Shown piece by piece: positions 12,598-22,160 of a stretch of 64,000 nt of DNA. The DNA comes from Mixophyes australis (Eukaryota > Chordata > Amphibia > Anura > Limnodynastidae): assembly GCA_036250195.1 (NCBI GenBank), contig JAVHZZ010000010.1:111473069-111537068 (forward strand), written 5' to 3'. The notes under the pieces are model-generated. The model searched no databases and was not told the DNA's origin. It saw nothing but the letters and a program-made list of their open reading frames with translations. Numbering within the stretch: position 1 is the first letter of the stretch; each line of letters opens with the position of its first letter. The translations under genes and the position numbers were made by a program.

Positions 12598-12788
12598 CAG
12601 TGTTTCTCAACCCCAGTCCTCAGCACCCCTAACAGTGCATGTTTGCCAGGTGACAAGGGAAATAATTAGCACCACCTGTGGATCTGTTACAATGTGTCAG
12701 TCAGTGATGAGTACACCTGTGCTAAAGCAAGGAGATTTGAAAAACATGCACTGTTTGGGGTCCTGAGGACCAGATTTAGGAAACACTG
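12598..12788. mobile_element. hAT-like MITE, diverged copy
   Basis: The ends are imperfect inverted repeats (CAGTGTTTCTCAACCCCAGT and its near complement ending GGAAACACTG). The interior (ACCACCTGTGGATCTGTTAC, AATGTGTCAGTCAGT) is shared with the better-preserved copy at 44570-44762. The 8-bp target duplication is no longer clear. Confidence 0.75.
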
Positions 12789-13860
12789 ATCTGTTTCATC
12801 AGTGTGTGAGGTGACTGAGCTGTGATGGATATTTGGCAGCGGTCACCTACACACGGACATTTTCCACGTACAACCACCATGAACCAGCGACCTCACCAAT
12901 CCCTAATCATGTCCTTAGTCCCTGTCATCCAGACCAGGCCTCCCGCGGCCACTCAGAAAGACCTTGGTACATACTTTTGTTTTCTCATTTTTTCATCCAG
13001 TAGAATGAAATTATTAATAATTAGATAACCTCTCAGCTTGGCCGACATTATTTCATTATATCATTTCCTTACATGACCTAATTATATATGATCAGGAACT
13101 CGTTTCTGATCTCTCATTAATACACTGTAATATCAAACATTGTAAATGATAGGCCTGAATTTCTAAATAAAGCATTTCCATGGTAACCAGCGAGGAGTCT
13201 GCGCCCCCACCTTAATTATAAGAGTCCTCCGTAATGTGGGAGTTATTACACTTTGCTGATTTCTTGTGCTTTTACTTAACCCCAGAAATGTTCATGGGGA
13301 CGCTCCATCCGCCCCTAGAGGCATTATCACAGCTGGTAACCGGCCCCTGGGACAACTGATTGCTGTGATGTTACCCACATGTTACTACTGAGCTGACTTT
13401 GTGCTCTGTGAAAGACTTTTATATAACAATATATCCGATCCTGTGTGTAGTAAACAATCTACCAGATATAATGTACTAGCTGATAATACAGTCCCCGTAC
13501 TCACGCATTCTGTGATAATCTACCCAATATAGCAGCTCCACGTGTACGCCACATGTACTAGCTGATAATACGGTCCCCGTACCGAACCTCCAGACTGCCC
13601 CTATTTGTGGGCTCTGTCCCACTTGGGAATGCTGGAAGGATAATGCACCGGTCACTGGTCCTCCAGTGCTGGGAGGTATGTTATACACAAACTATGTGAT
13701 ATGATACATACAATATACAGGTGTGTGACATGTATAACAAAGTAGAAGTATAAAATGTCATTTTACTGGCATGTTTTGTGTCTTTTTCACAGTGAGGTGA
13801 ACGAGGTGTCTGCACTGAAGGTTTATTACAGAGCACCTGAGAGACTCCTTCTAGGGCCCA
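12789..13860. other. ABCC8 intron 1, no feature recognised
   Basis: AT-rich intron sequence. A short duplication around ATGTACTAGCTGATAATAC recurs at about 13471 and 13553. No exon or named element is seen. Confidence 0.5.
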
Positions 13861-14110
13861 GTGGGAGTGTCACCTGTCCATCAAGCACAGGCTGTGGGAG
13901 GAGTCTCAACTATATAAACCTGTACTGTGCGCTTGTGCATGGTAACCAATGCCAGTTAGTGGCCGGTGACCAGATGGGGAAACTGGGTCTAGTCAGTGGT
14001 AGGTTGCCTGGTGTTGTCCTGATATTTGCTGTTTGAAGTATATGCTGTTTATTGTGATGAAACAATAAAAATATTGCTTATTTTAACAAGAAGCTGTCTG
14101 TGGCTAATGT
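13861..14110 (+). mobile_element. LTR-like segment, possible solo LTR
   Basis: The segment has a promoter-like half (GCTGTGGGAGGAGTCTCAAC, then TATATAAACC at about 13910) followed about 150 bp later by AATAAAAATATTGCTT, a polyadenylation-like signal. This is the U3-R-U5 layout of a retrotransposon LTR. Exact ends and a target duplication could not be fixed and no coding region adjoins it, so a solo LTR is the best guess. Confidence 0.4.
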
Positions 14111-14129
14111 CAGCAGGGTGTCCATGTCA

Positions 14130-14275
14130 CAATACACACATACACACATACATACACATACATACATACATACACACATACATACATACATACACACATA
14201 CATACACACATACATACATACATACATACATACACACATACATACATACATACACACATACATACATACATACAT
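14130..14275. repeat. (ACAT/ACAC)n microsatellite
   Basis: About 145 bp of alternating ACAT and ACAC tetranucleotides abutting the 5' end of the SINE at 14276. The open frames through it on both strands are artefacts of the 4-bp unit. Confidence 0.95.
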
Positions 14276-14875
14276 GGGCAGTACGGTGGCTCAGTGGTTA
14301 GCACTTCTGCCTCACAGCACTGAGGCCATGAGTTAAATTCCCGACCATGGCCTTATCTGTGTGGAGTTTGTATGTTCTCCCCGTGTTTGCGTGGGTTTCC
14401 TCTGGGTGCTCCGGTTTCCTCCCACACTCGTAAAACATACTGGTAGGTTATTTGGCTGCTATCAAAATTGACCCCAGTCTGTCTTTCTCTGTGTATGTGT
14501 GTGTGTGTGTGTGTGTGTGTATGCAGGCGCGGGCTGGGAGAGGCGTGGCCGGGGGGCACACAGGCGGCCGCATCACATGAAAAGGGATGCGGCCGCATCA
14601 TTGATGACGCGGCCGCATCCCCTGTCATGTGATGCGGCCGCCTGTGCGCTGACGCGGCCGCATCTGTCATCAGATGCAGCCGCGGGGGAAAAGCATTGTA
14701 TTTTGCAGCCCTAACAGCGACCTGACCGAGCGGCCCGGGGGGCAGGGGGACCGCCCCTGTGTGTATGTTAGGGAATTTAGACTGTAAGCTCCAATGGGGC
14801 AGGGACTGATGTGAGTGAGTTCTCTGTACTGCGCTGCGGAATTAGTGGCGCTATATAAATAAATGGTAATAATTA
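14276..14875 (+). mobile_element. tRNA-derived SINE copy 2, split by a GC-rich insert
   Basis: The 5' part at 14276-14520 has the A box GTGGCTCAGTGGTTAGCAC, a degenerate B box and the GTTTGCGTGGGTTTCC body. The 3' part at about 14760-14875 has TTTAGACTGTAAGCTCC and GCGCTATATAAATAAATGG. The (TG)n tract that normally joins them is interrupted by about 240 bp of GC-rich DNA (14521-14760), described separately. Confidence 0.85.
14521..14760. repeat. GC-rich hairpin insert with five NotI sites
   Basis: GCGGCCGC occurs at 14564, 14589, 14609, 14634 and 14654, five times in 98 bp. The block 14561-14579 is the exact reverse complement of 14626-14644. An inner pair (GGGATGCGGCCGCATC against its near complement) makes a nested hairpin spanning about 14559-14646. 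The insert sits inside the (TG)n tract of a SINE, within an AT-rich intron, so its composition differs sharply from its surroundings. I do not recognise its family. Confidence 0.85.
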
Positions 14876-14927
14876 TACATACACACATCGCACAATAATA
14901 TATCTGATATTAGGGCAGAACAGCAGC

Positions 14928-15113
14928 ATTGTGCGGAATTTGTATGTTCTCCTCTGATTTGTACCAAATCCTCTGGGAGCTCCGGTGTCCTTCACTATGT
15001 CTGTGTGTGTGTGTGTGTGTGTTAGAGAATTTAGACTGTAAGCTCAACTGGGCAAAGACTGATGTGAATTATTTAACATTCTCTGGAAAGCGCTATATAA
15101 ATGTTAATAATAA
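14928..15113 (+). mobile_element. Old diverged copy of the same SINE
   Basis: It retains GGAATTTGTATGTTCTCCTC, a (GT)n tract, ATTTAGACTGTAAGCTCA and GCGCTATATAAATGTTAATA. The tRNA-like head is missing or unrecognisable, so it is a 5'-truncated or strongly mutated copy. Confidence 0.7.
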
Positions 15114-15481
15114 AATATCCAGCACGTGGCCACACACGGGTAATATGATTATTACGTGATGGTCTGCAGAGGTCAGGTCCCCTCTCGGCAGGCAGGTTTA
15201 CAGGCTATAACAATGATATAATGTATAAGCTGTCTACTTATTCCTGTGATTTACAGACAATTCCATGGAAATGTAGAGGAAATATATCACAGGATATTGG
15301 ACCTGTCTGAGTGTCTGTTATGTGTTATTACACAGACTGGGGGGGTCCTGGATTGTATCCTGCTGTAATGTGCGATGTTATAAATCTACTGCTGTAATAG
15401 GAACTATTAGTTCTACAGAGCTTGTTATCTGGGTCAATGCAGCTGGGGGCGCGCTGTGCCCAGGACACCTACCTGGCCAGT

Positions 15482-15650
15482 GGCATGTACCAGCCGGGGC
15501 ACCTGAGTACCCGCATCCATACATATATTATAAGGGGCATGTACCAGCCGGGGCACCTGAGTACCCGCATCCATACATATATTATAAGGGGCATGTACCA
15601 GCCGGGGCATCTGAGTACCCGCATCCATACATATATTATAAGGGGCATGA
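15482..15650. repeat. Three copies of a 54-bp tandem repeat
   Basis: The units start at 15482, 15536 and 15590 with GGCATGTACCAGCCGGGGCA and include CATCCATACATATATTATAA. They are nearly identical, so recent. Because 54 is a multiple of 3, frames stay open through it on both strands. No coding role is indicated. Confidence 0.9.
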
Positions 15651-16022
15651 TGGCCGCTCCCGGGTGTTAAAGATAATCCTGTAACAAGACAACTGTCTGT
15701 GTCTGACTGAGAAATACGTAAACCTGTGTTAGAGAGAAGTCTTAGTCACAAACTGCACGGTGGCTTGGCGCACAACAAGTCCCAGGGGTTAGGTAATGAA
15801 AATGCCGACACCTCCATATGGTCTACAAGCTGAAAATGTTGACAATGTGACTGTCGGCATTTCCATTGCCGGTACCAGGAGTAGATGGACCTCAGGTGTC
15901 CTGCTTGAGCCTCTTTAGGTGTTTATTGCTACTGGAACTTGTTTCCTACAAGACTAACATTGGGGTAAAGACTTTCGTACTTTTAAAATAATATAATAAA
16001 TAATAATAAAGTGTGTGTGTAT

Positions 16023-16280
16023 TATACACTGATCAGCCACTGACCAGTGACGTGAATAACACTGATTATCTGGTTATAATGGCACCTGTCACAGGGTGGG
16101 ATATGTTAGGCAACAAGTGAACAGTCCATTCTTCCAAGTATGAAGCAGGATAAATGGGCAAGCGTTAGGATCTGGGCGACCTTGACAAGGGCCAACTGAT
16201 GGCTAGAGGACTGGGTAGCGGGCACAGCCCACAACATCTGCCGTTTTGGAGATGCTCTGACCCCGTCGTCTACAGTGGGC
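16023..16280 (+). mobile_element. Tc1/mariner-like transposon relic
   Basis: The end begins TATACACTGATCAGCCAC, a terminal inverted repeat common to a Tc1-type family with a TA target. At 16156 a transposase N-terminus starts MGKR, then an in-frame stop, then DLGDLDKGQLMARGLG, resembling the helix-turn-helix start of Tc1-like transposases. After that the sequence is internally deleted or rearranged: CTGCCGTTTTGGAGATGCTC appears in the orientation opposite to that expected. It is inactive. Confidence 0.65.
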
Positions 16281-17194
16281 GGAATTTACAGTGAAAAAAT
16301 ATCCCTGCATTGCACACTGTAGATTTATGTAACTTGCACTAAATAAACTGTTGTAAGTTCATCTCCGTATCAGTCCTGGTTTGTGTGACATTATCCGGGA
16401 CTGTTTGGCAGACCAGTATTTCTGCCCGCTATAAGTATCCCCCACTGACCCCTAATATCTCATTACATTACAAACCTAAATCTCCATCATTGTGATGAGT
16501 CGGATGTTCTGCTCCAGGACCTGAGGGACCATCTACAAACGTTACTTTTCCTGGACAGCTTTGTTGCCTTCCTTACAGTATTTCTAGAAGGAGAATTCTG
16601 CAGAATAATCTGATTGGACTTTTCTGTAAATTACACATATAACTGGTGCTCAATAGCCAGAAACTCCGTCTCCGATGATCAGACCAGAGGTATTTATTAC
16701 TAATAATAACACCACCCCCCCTCCTGGTCACACAATCCACTGGGGGGGGGCGACAACGTCACAGGATAATAACCTTACAATGCAGACCTGTCCCTTCCAC
16801 ACATTACTGCTCTACAAGGTGGGCAGAGGGTCTGACACATTACACAGAGACCCCCCCATCCCCACCCCTGGTGATTCTCCTATGGGATCCCCCCCACATT
16901 CTAGGACCCCTCAGTCAGTTACTGGCTTATGGGACCCTCCTGACATATGTGACAAGACACAGAGAACAACTTGAAGCACTCGCATCTCTCCCAGACACAG
17001 CACCAAGTTACTGTACATCCCTATAACAAAATAGATTGCAAGCTCTTCGTTACAAAAAATGCTCTAGGTATCACACAAATCTGTGTTAATTTCTAACTAT
17101 GTAACTTTGAAACCTGTACATATCTTTTGTACTATAGCGAAGACGAGGTTGTGGTGTTCTTAATCACACCTGGAATCTCAGACATCTCAGCAAT
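16281..17194. other. ABCC8 intron 1, no clear feature
   Basis: Single-copy sequence with short C and G runs around 16720-16750. No exon, RNA gene or named mobile element can be supported. Confidence 0.5.
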
Positions 17195-18912
17195 AATGTA
17201 ATGCTGTGTATAGTACAGTGTGCAGTATAGTGTAGATTATACCCAGTGTGGGACCCTATGGATACAGTGTGCAATATATCATGTGCAATATATAATGTAC
17301 AGAACCCAGTGCGGGACCCTATGGATACAATGTACAGTATATAATGTGCAGTATATAATGTGCATTATATAGAGTATATTACATGCAGTATAAGACCCTA
17401 TAAATACAGTGTGCAGTATATAATGTGCAATATATAATGTACAGTAGCCAGTGTTGGACCCTATGGATATAATGTGCAGCATATAATGTAGATTACACCC
17501 AGTGTGGGACCCTATGGATACAGTGTGCAGTATATAATGTGCAATATATAATGTACAGTAGCCAGTGTTGGACCCTATGGATATAATGTGCAGCATATAA
17601 TGTAGATTACACCCAGTGAGGGACCCTATGGATATAATGTGCAGTATATAATGTAGATTACACCAAGTGCGGGACCCTATGGATATAATGTGCAGTATAT
17701 AATGTAGATTACACCCAGTGTGGGACCCTATGTATATAATGTACAATATATAATGTGCAGGATATAATGTGCATTATATAGAGTATATTACATGCAGTAT
17801 AAGACCCTATAGATACAGTGTGCAGTATATAATGTGCAGTATATAATATACAGTACCCAGTGTGGGACCCTATGGATATAATGTGTAGTATATAATGTAG
17901 ATTACACCCAGTGTGGGACCCTATGTATATAATGTACAGTATATAATGTGCAGGATATAATGTGCAGTATATAATGTAGATTACACCCAGCCTGGGACCC
18001 TATGTATATAATGTACAGTATATAATGTGCAGGATATAATGTGCATTATATAGAGTATATTACATGTAGTATAAGCCCCTATAGACACAGTGAGCAGTAT
18101 ATAATGTGCAATATATAATGTACAGTACCCAGTGTGGGACCCTATGGATATAATGTGCAGTATATAATATAGATTACACCCAGCCTGGGACCCTAGGGAT
18201 ATAATGTGCAGTATATAATGTACAGTATATAATGTGCAGTACCCAGTGTGGGACCCTAGGGATATAATGTGCAGTATATAATGTACAGTATATAATGTGC
18301 AGTATATAATGTAGATTACACCCAGCCTGGGACCCTAGGGATATAATGTGCAGTATATAATGTGCAGTATATAATGTGCAGTATATAATGTACAGTATAT
18401 AATGTGCAGTATATAATGTGCAGTATATAATGTACAGTATATAATGTGCAGTATATAATGTAGATTACACCCAGCCTGGGACCCTATGGACATAATGTGC
18501 AGTATATAATGTAGATTACACCCAGCCTGGGACCCTATGGATATAATGTGCAGTATATAATGTGCAGTATATAATGTGCAGTATATAATGTACAGTATAT
18601 AATGTGCAGTATATAATGTGCAGTATATAATGTACAGTATATAATGTGCAGTATATAATGTAGATTACACCCAGCCTGGGACCCTATGGATATAATGTGC
18701 AGTATATAATGTAGATTACACCCAGCCTGGGACCCTATGGATATAATGTGCAGTATATAATGTAGATTACACCCAGCCTCGGACCCTATGGATATAATGT
18801 GCAGTATATAATGTAGATTACACCCAGCCTGGGACCCTATGGATATAATGTGCAGTATATAATGTACAGTATATAATGTGCAGTATATAATGTAGATTAC
18901 ACCCAGCCTGGC
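17195..18912. repeat. AT-rich compound minisatellite (51-bp unit plus 14-bp sub-unit)
   Basis: The units contain TAGATTACACCCAGCCTGGG, ACCCTATGGATATAATGTG and CAGTATATAATG. The last 14 bp (GTGCAGTATATAAT) is independently multiplied, giving runs of two to seven copies between the longer units. The array ends about 40 bp from the exon 1 donor of ABCC8 (18955), so it occupies the start of intron 1. Open frames across it are spurious. Confidence 0.93.
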
Positions 18913-18955
18913 CCCTACGGGTAGAGAGGAGGTGGACTGAGGGTCGGGTACTCAC

Positions 18956-19103
18956 CGATGAAGAGGATGGGGAAGGTGATGAAGAGCAGGAAGACATGGG
19001 GAACCACATTCAGAGCATCCACAAAGCAGCCGTTATTCAGGACTCCATTGTCCACGTTGTAAGCAGAGGAATTGTTGTCACTGCCGCAGAAAGCCAGGGA
19101 CAT
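18956..19103 (-). CDS. ABCC8: ABCC8 (SUR1) coding exon 1, with start codon
   Basis: This exon encodes the first 49 residues plus one base of the sulfonylurea receptor SUR1, the ABC-family regulatory subunit that joins Kir6.2 to form the ATP-sensitive K+ channel of the plasma membrane. The start reads MSLAFCG, followed by a stretch containing [17 protein letters not shown] and the first membrane segment [13 protein letters not shown]. This N-terminal TMD0 sequence is diagnostic of SUR proteins. SUR1 is favoured over SUR2 (ABCC9) because of residues such as AFCGS, LNNGC and NVVPH. The ATG is the start because the protein aligns with the family from residue 1 and A is at -3 (CACCATGT). The donor is G|GTGAGTA. 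The exon is on the minus strand and precedes exon 2 at 11545-11686. The reading frame is intact. Confidence 0.96.
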
Positions 19104-19300
19104 GGTGACACCGGGCGCTCCTCTACCTGGGGTACATGTTATAGGTGGGGGGCAGAGCTGGGGGCTCCATTCCAGCTCAGGAGACTCCACAATCTGTTGT
19201 CTGCATCACAACTTCAGCCGGGGATCAAGCAGTGGGGGTGGGGGCTGCAGGGACCACCCTCCATCAGTCGGTGACTGCAGAGGATAGTCCCGTGCAGCCG
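19104..19300 (-). promoter_or_regulatory. Presumed ABCC8 5' UTR and proximal promoter
   Basis: This segment lies directly upstream of the ABCC8 start codon on the minus strand. It is moderately GC-rich and I see no TATA box. The transcription start cannot be placed from sequence alone. It is bounded upstream by two tandem arrays (19300-20115), so only about 200 bp of non-repetitive sequence is available for a proximal promoter. The call is positional inference. Confidence 0.4.
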
Positions 19301-19672
19301 TCGGGTGGGTGCTGAGGGGGGGGGGGGGGTCTCTCCTCTCCTGGGTGGGTGCTGAGGGGGGCTGTCCTGGGGGGGTCTCTCCTCTCCTGGTGGGGGGGTG
19401 TCTCTCCTCTCCTGGGGGGGGGGGGTCTCTCCTCTCCTGGGTGGGTGCTGAGGGGGGCTCCTGGGGGGGTCCTCTCCTCTCCTGGGTGGGTGCTGAGGGG
19501 GGCTCCTGGGGGGGGTCTCTCCTCTCCTGGGTGGGTGCTGAGGGGTGCTCTCCTGGGGGGGGGGGGGGCTCTCCTCTCCTGGGTGGGTGCTGAGGGGGGC
19601 TCTCCTGGGGGGGGGGGGGGCCTCTCCTCTCCTGGGGGGGTCTCTCCTCTCCTGGGTGGGTGCTGTCAGGTC
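19300..19672. repeat. G-run array immediately upstream of ABCC8
   Basis: About seven imperfect units with GGGTGGGTGCTGAGGGGGG, CTCCTGGGGGGG and TCTCTCCTCTCCTG on the plus strand. It has more than a dozen runs of six or more G, so G-quadruplexes on the plus strand (the template strand of ABCC8) and C-rich i-motifs on the other are plausible. It lies 200-570 bp upstream of the start codon. Variable G-run lengths may include assembly error. Confidence 0.9.
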
Positions 19673-19724
19673 TTTGCCCTCAGATGTCTCTCCTGCTGCT
19701 GGTGGCCGCCGAGCTGCTCTTACA

Positions 19725-20115
19725 CTGATATTACCCCTGCCCCTCTCACAGTGATATTACCCCTGCCCCTCACACAGTGATATTACCCCTGCCCCTCACA
19801 CAGTGATATTACCCCTGCCCCTCAAGCAGTGATATTACCCCTGCCCCTCACACAGTGATATTACCCCTGCCCCTCAAGCAGTGATATTACCCCTGCCCCT
19901 CTCACAGTGATATTACCCCTGCCCCTCTCACAGTGATATTACCCCTGCCCCTCTCACAGTGATATTACCCCTGCCCCTCACACAGTGATATTGCCCCTGC
20001 CCCTCACACAGTGATATTACCCCTGCCCCTCAAGCAGTGATATTACCCCTGCCCCTCACACAGTGATATTGCCCCTGCCCCTCACACAGTGATATTGCCC
20101 CTGCCCCTCACACAG
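19725..20115. repeat. 26-bp minisatellite upstream of ABCC8
   Basis: About 15 copies of a unit containing CAGTGATATTACCCCTGCCC and CTCA, with CTCAAG and CTCTCA variants. Together with the adjoining G-run array it makes nearly all of 19300-20115 repetitive. Confidence 0.95.
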
Positions 20116-21640
20116 GCTGAAAGACGTAAGGAGGGGTCTCAGCTGTATCTGCCATCTGTCCCTCAGCCGAATTCTGCTTATAATGTATCTAGATATATAA
20201 CACTCTCCCCAGATCCCCTCCCACCACTGTTAACCCATTGTCCACCTACTACTGCTGATACTGTATCTATAGAGCCCCCAGTATACATTCCTATAGGTTC
20301 CATCCAGAAGTGTGGGCGGGGACATGCATATGAGCACGTTATGACATCACTTTTAATTTTCAGCCGCAGTATGTATCCATTAACCATAGAGTTGCTCGTT
20401 TACCCCATTACCTCCCCTATCCCTGACCCTCACTCTCATCCATTGTTTCCCTGAATTCATTTTATATATGTTTTATGTATAGATACCATCATCAGTGTAC
20501 ACAGCGCTTTACATAATGACAAAGTACAGTGTTATCTGCCCCGGGGAGCTTACAATCTAATAGGATGTCATATGATATGCCTTATGTATTCTACTATAAA
20601 GTGTGTCTGATTATGTTTCACAGTGTATTGTTTCAGCTGTGTTATGGCGCAGTACACGTGAATGGAACGTCTTATGTCTGTTTTTTGTATCTTTATGCAA
20701 AGTATTCATTTTTCATTTTCGAAAATTGGGAAAACAGATAAGATGAGCTGAGGGCAAACTAGCCTGAAATCTGAGATAGGCTCAGGGGTTCTGGTGAACT
20801 GAGAGAGTATATACAAATTGTGCTACCCCCCTAAACGGAGAGAGAGAGAGAGACAAGGCGAAGGTTAGGAGGTCAAGGGACAATCCCCAAGGAGTGAGTG
20901 TCCGCTCTGGTGTGTACCTGTGATGAGAGACGTGGGTGAGTGTCAGCTCTGGTGTACCACTCTTTATAATATCTTCTGCCTGCATCTACGTGAAGAGATA
21001 GAGGCGTAGTAGAGGTGATGTTATTGTGAGATGTGTTTGTACTGCGCTCCTACACCTGTGTCACCTCCATTTGCTGAACTGGTTATTGGACTATATGTGT
21101 GGAATCTCTTACCCTTTACACCCCACAGAGCCTAACCTGAGATCCCAGTAGGCTACAATTGATAATCTGCCACTATTATATGACCCGGTGGAGCAACGCC
21201 CCTCCTAAAAGGTGTGACAGTGGCATCACATTGGGGGCGAGGTCATTTCCCATGGTTGTGCCTAATGTTTCTAAAGTGCTACATTTCCCTCTACTCCCTC
21301 GTATATACCCCAAATGCCAGTGCATGAGTGGCCAGAACATAGCTCCCAACGTTTCGGGACTGGATGGGATGGCAGGACAGTTCGGTCCTTTCAATATCTT
21401 GGAGAAGAGCGCTACATCCGTGAACTTCAAATTTTAGCCAACTCCAGTGTTGAGAGTAGTGTGAGCGGTTCCATGTGGAGAGTATAACTCAGCGGTGGGT
21501 AAAAGGTGGTCCACCTGTGTAATCCGTGACTTCCGCGTCACCTGATCTCCACTGCACAGTGCAGGGAGGTCACGCGGTATACCCGGAGGAGATAGTGCAC
21601 TTTGCCTCTGCGGAGCCCTATTATAACCTATGTTATTATG
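20116..21640. other. Intergenic, sparse repeat fragments
   Basis: At 20490-20560 there is a short L2/SINE-like tail (CAGCGCTTTACATAATGAC, GGGGAGCTTACAATCTAA). At 20840-20855 there is an (AG)n run. The segment 21330-21370 (GCTCCCAACGTTTCGGGACT) resembles part of a dispersed repeat. No gene is supported. Confidence 0.5.
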
Positions 21641-22160
21641 GATGTGTAGTTACTGGGGAGACACCGTTCCCCTCTGTAGTTACTGGGGAGACACCATGCC
21701 CATCTGTTGTTACTAGGGGAAACATCGTGCCCCTCTGTTGTTACTGGGGAGACACCGTGCCTCTCTGTTCTTACTGGGGAGACACCGTGCCTCTCTGTTC
21801 TTACCGGGGAGACACCGTTCCTCTCTGTTCTTACCGGGGAGACACCGTGCCCCTCTGTAGTTACCGGGGAGACACCATGCCCATCTGTTGTTACTGGGGA
21901 GACACCGTGCCCCTCTGTAGTTACTGGGGAGACACCATGCCCATCTGTTGTTACTAGGGGAAACATCGTGCCCCTCTGTTGTTACTGGGGAGACACCGTG
22001 CCTCTCTGTTCTTACTGGGGAGACACCGTGCCTCTCTGTTCTTACCGGGGAGACACCGTGCCTCTCTGTTCTTACCGGGGAGACACCGTGCCCCTCTGTA
22101 GTTACTGGGGAGACAACGTGCACATCTGTTCTTACTGGGGAGACACCGTGCCCCTCTTAC
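21641..22160. repeat. 30-bp minisatellite
   Basis: About 17 copies of a unit with GTTACTGGGGAGACACCGTG and CCCCTCTGT. A variant block starting with TACTAGGGGAAACATCGTG recurs about 241 bp apart (21707 and 21948), showing a segmental duplication within the array. The 30-bp period keeps frames open on both strands, so the peptides read from it are artefacts. Confidence 0.95.

Noticed and set aside
10097..19103. ABCC9 (SUR2) instead of ABCC8
   Set aside because: N-terminal residues (AFCGS, GVLNNGC, NVVPH, HIHHSTW) and the neighbouring USH1C both favour ABCC8.
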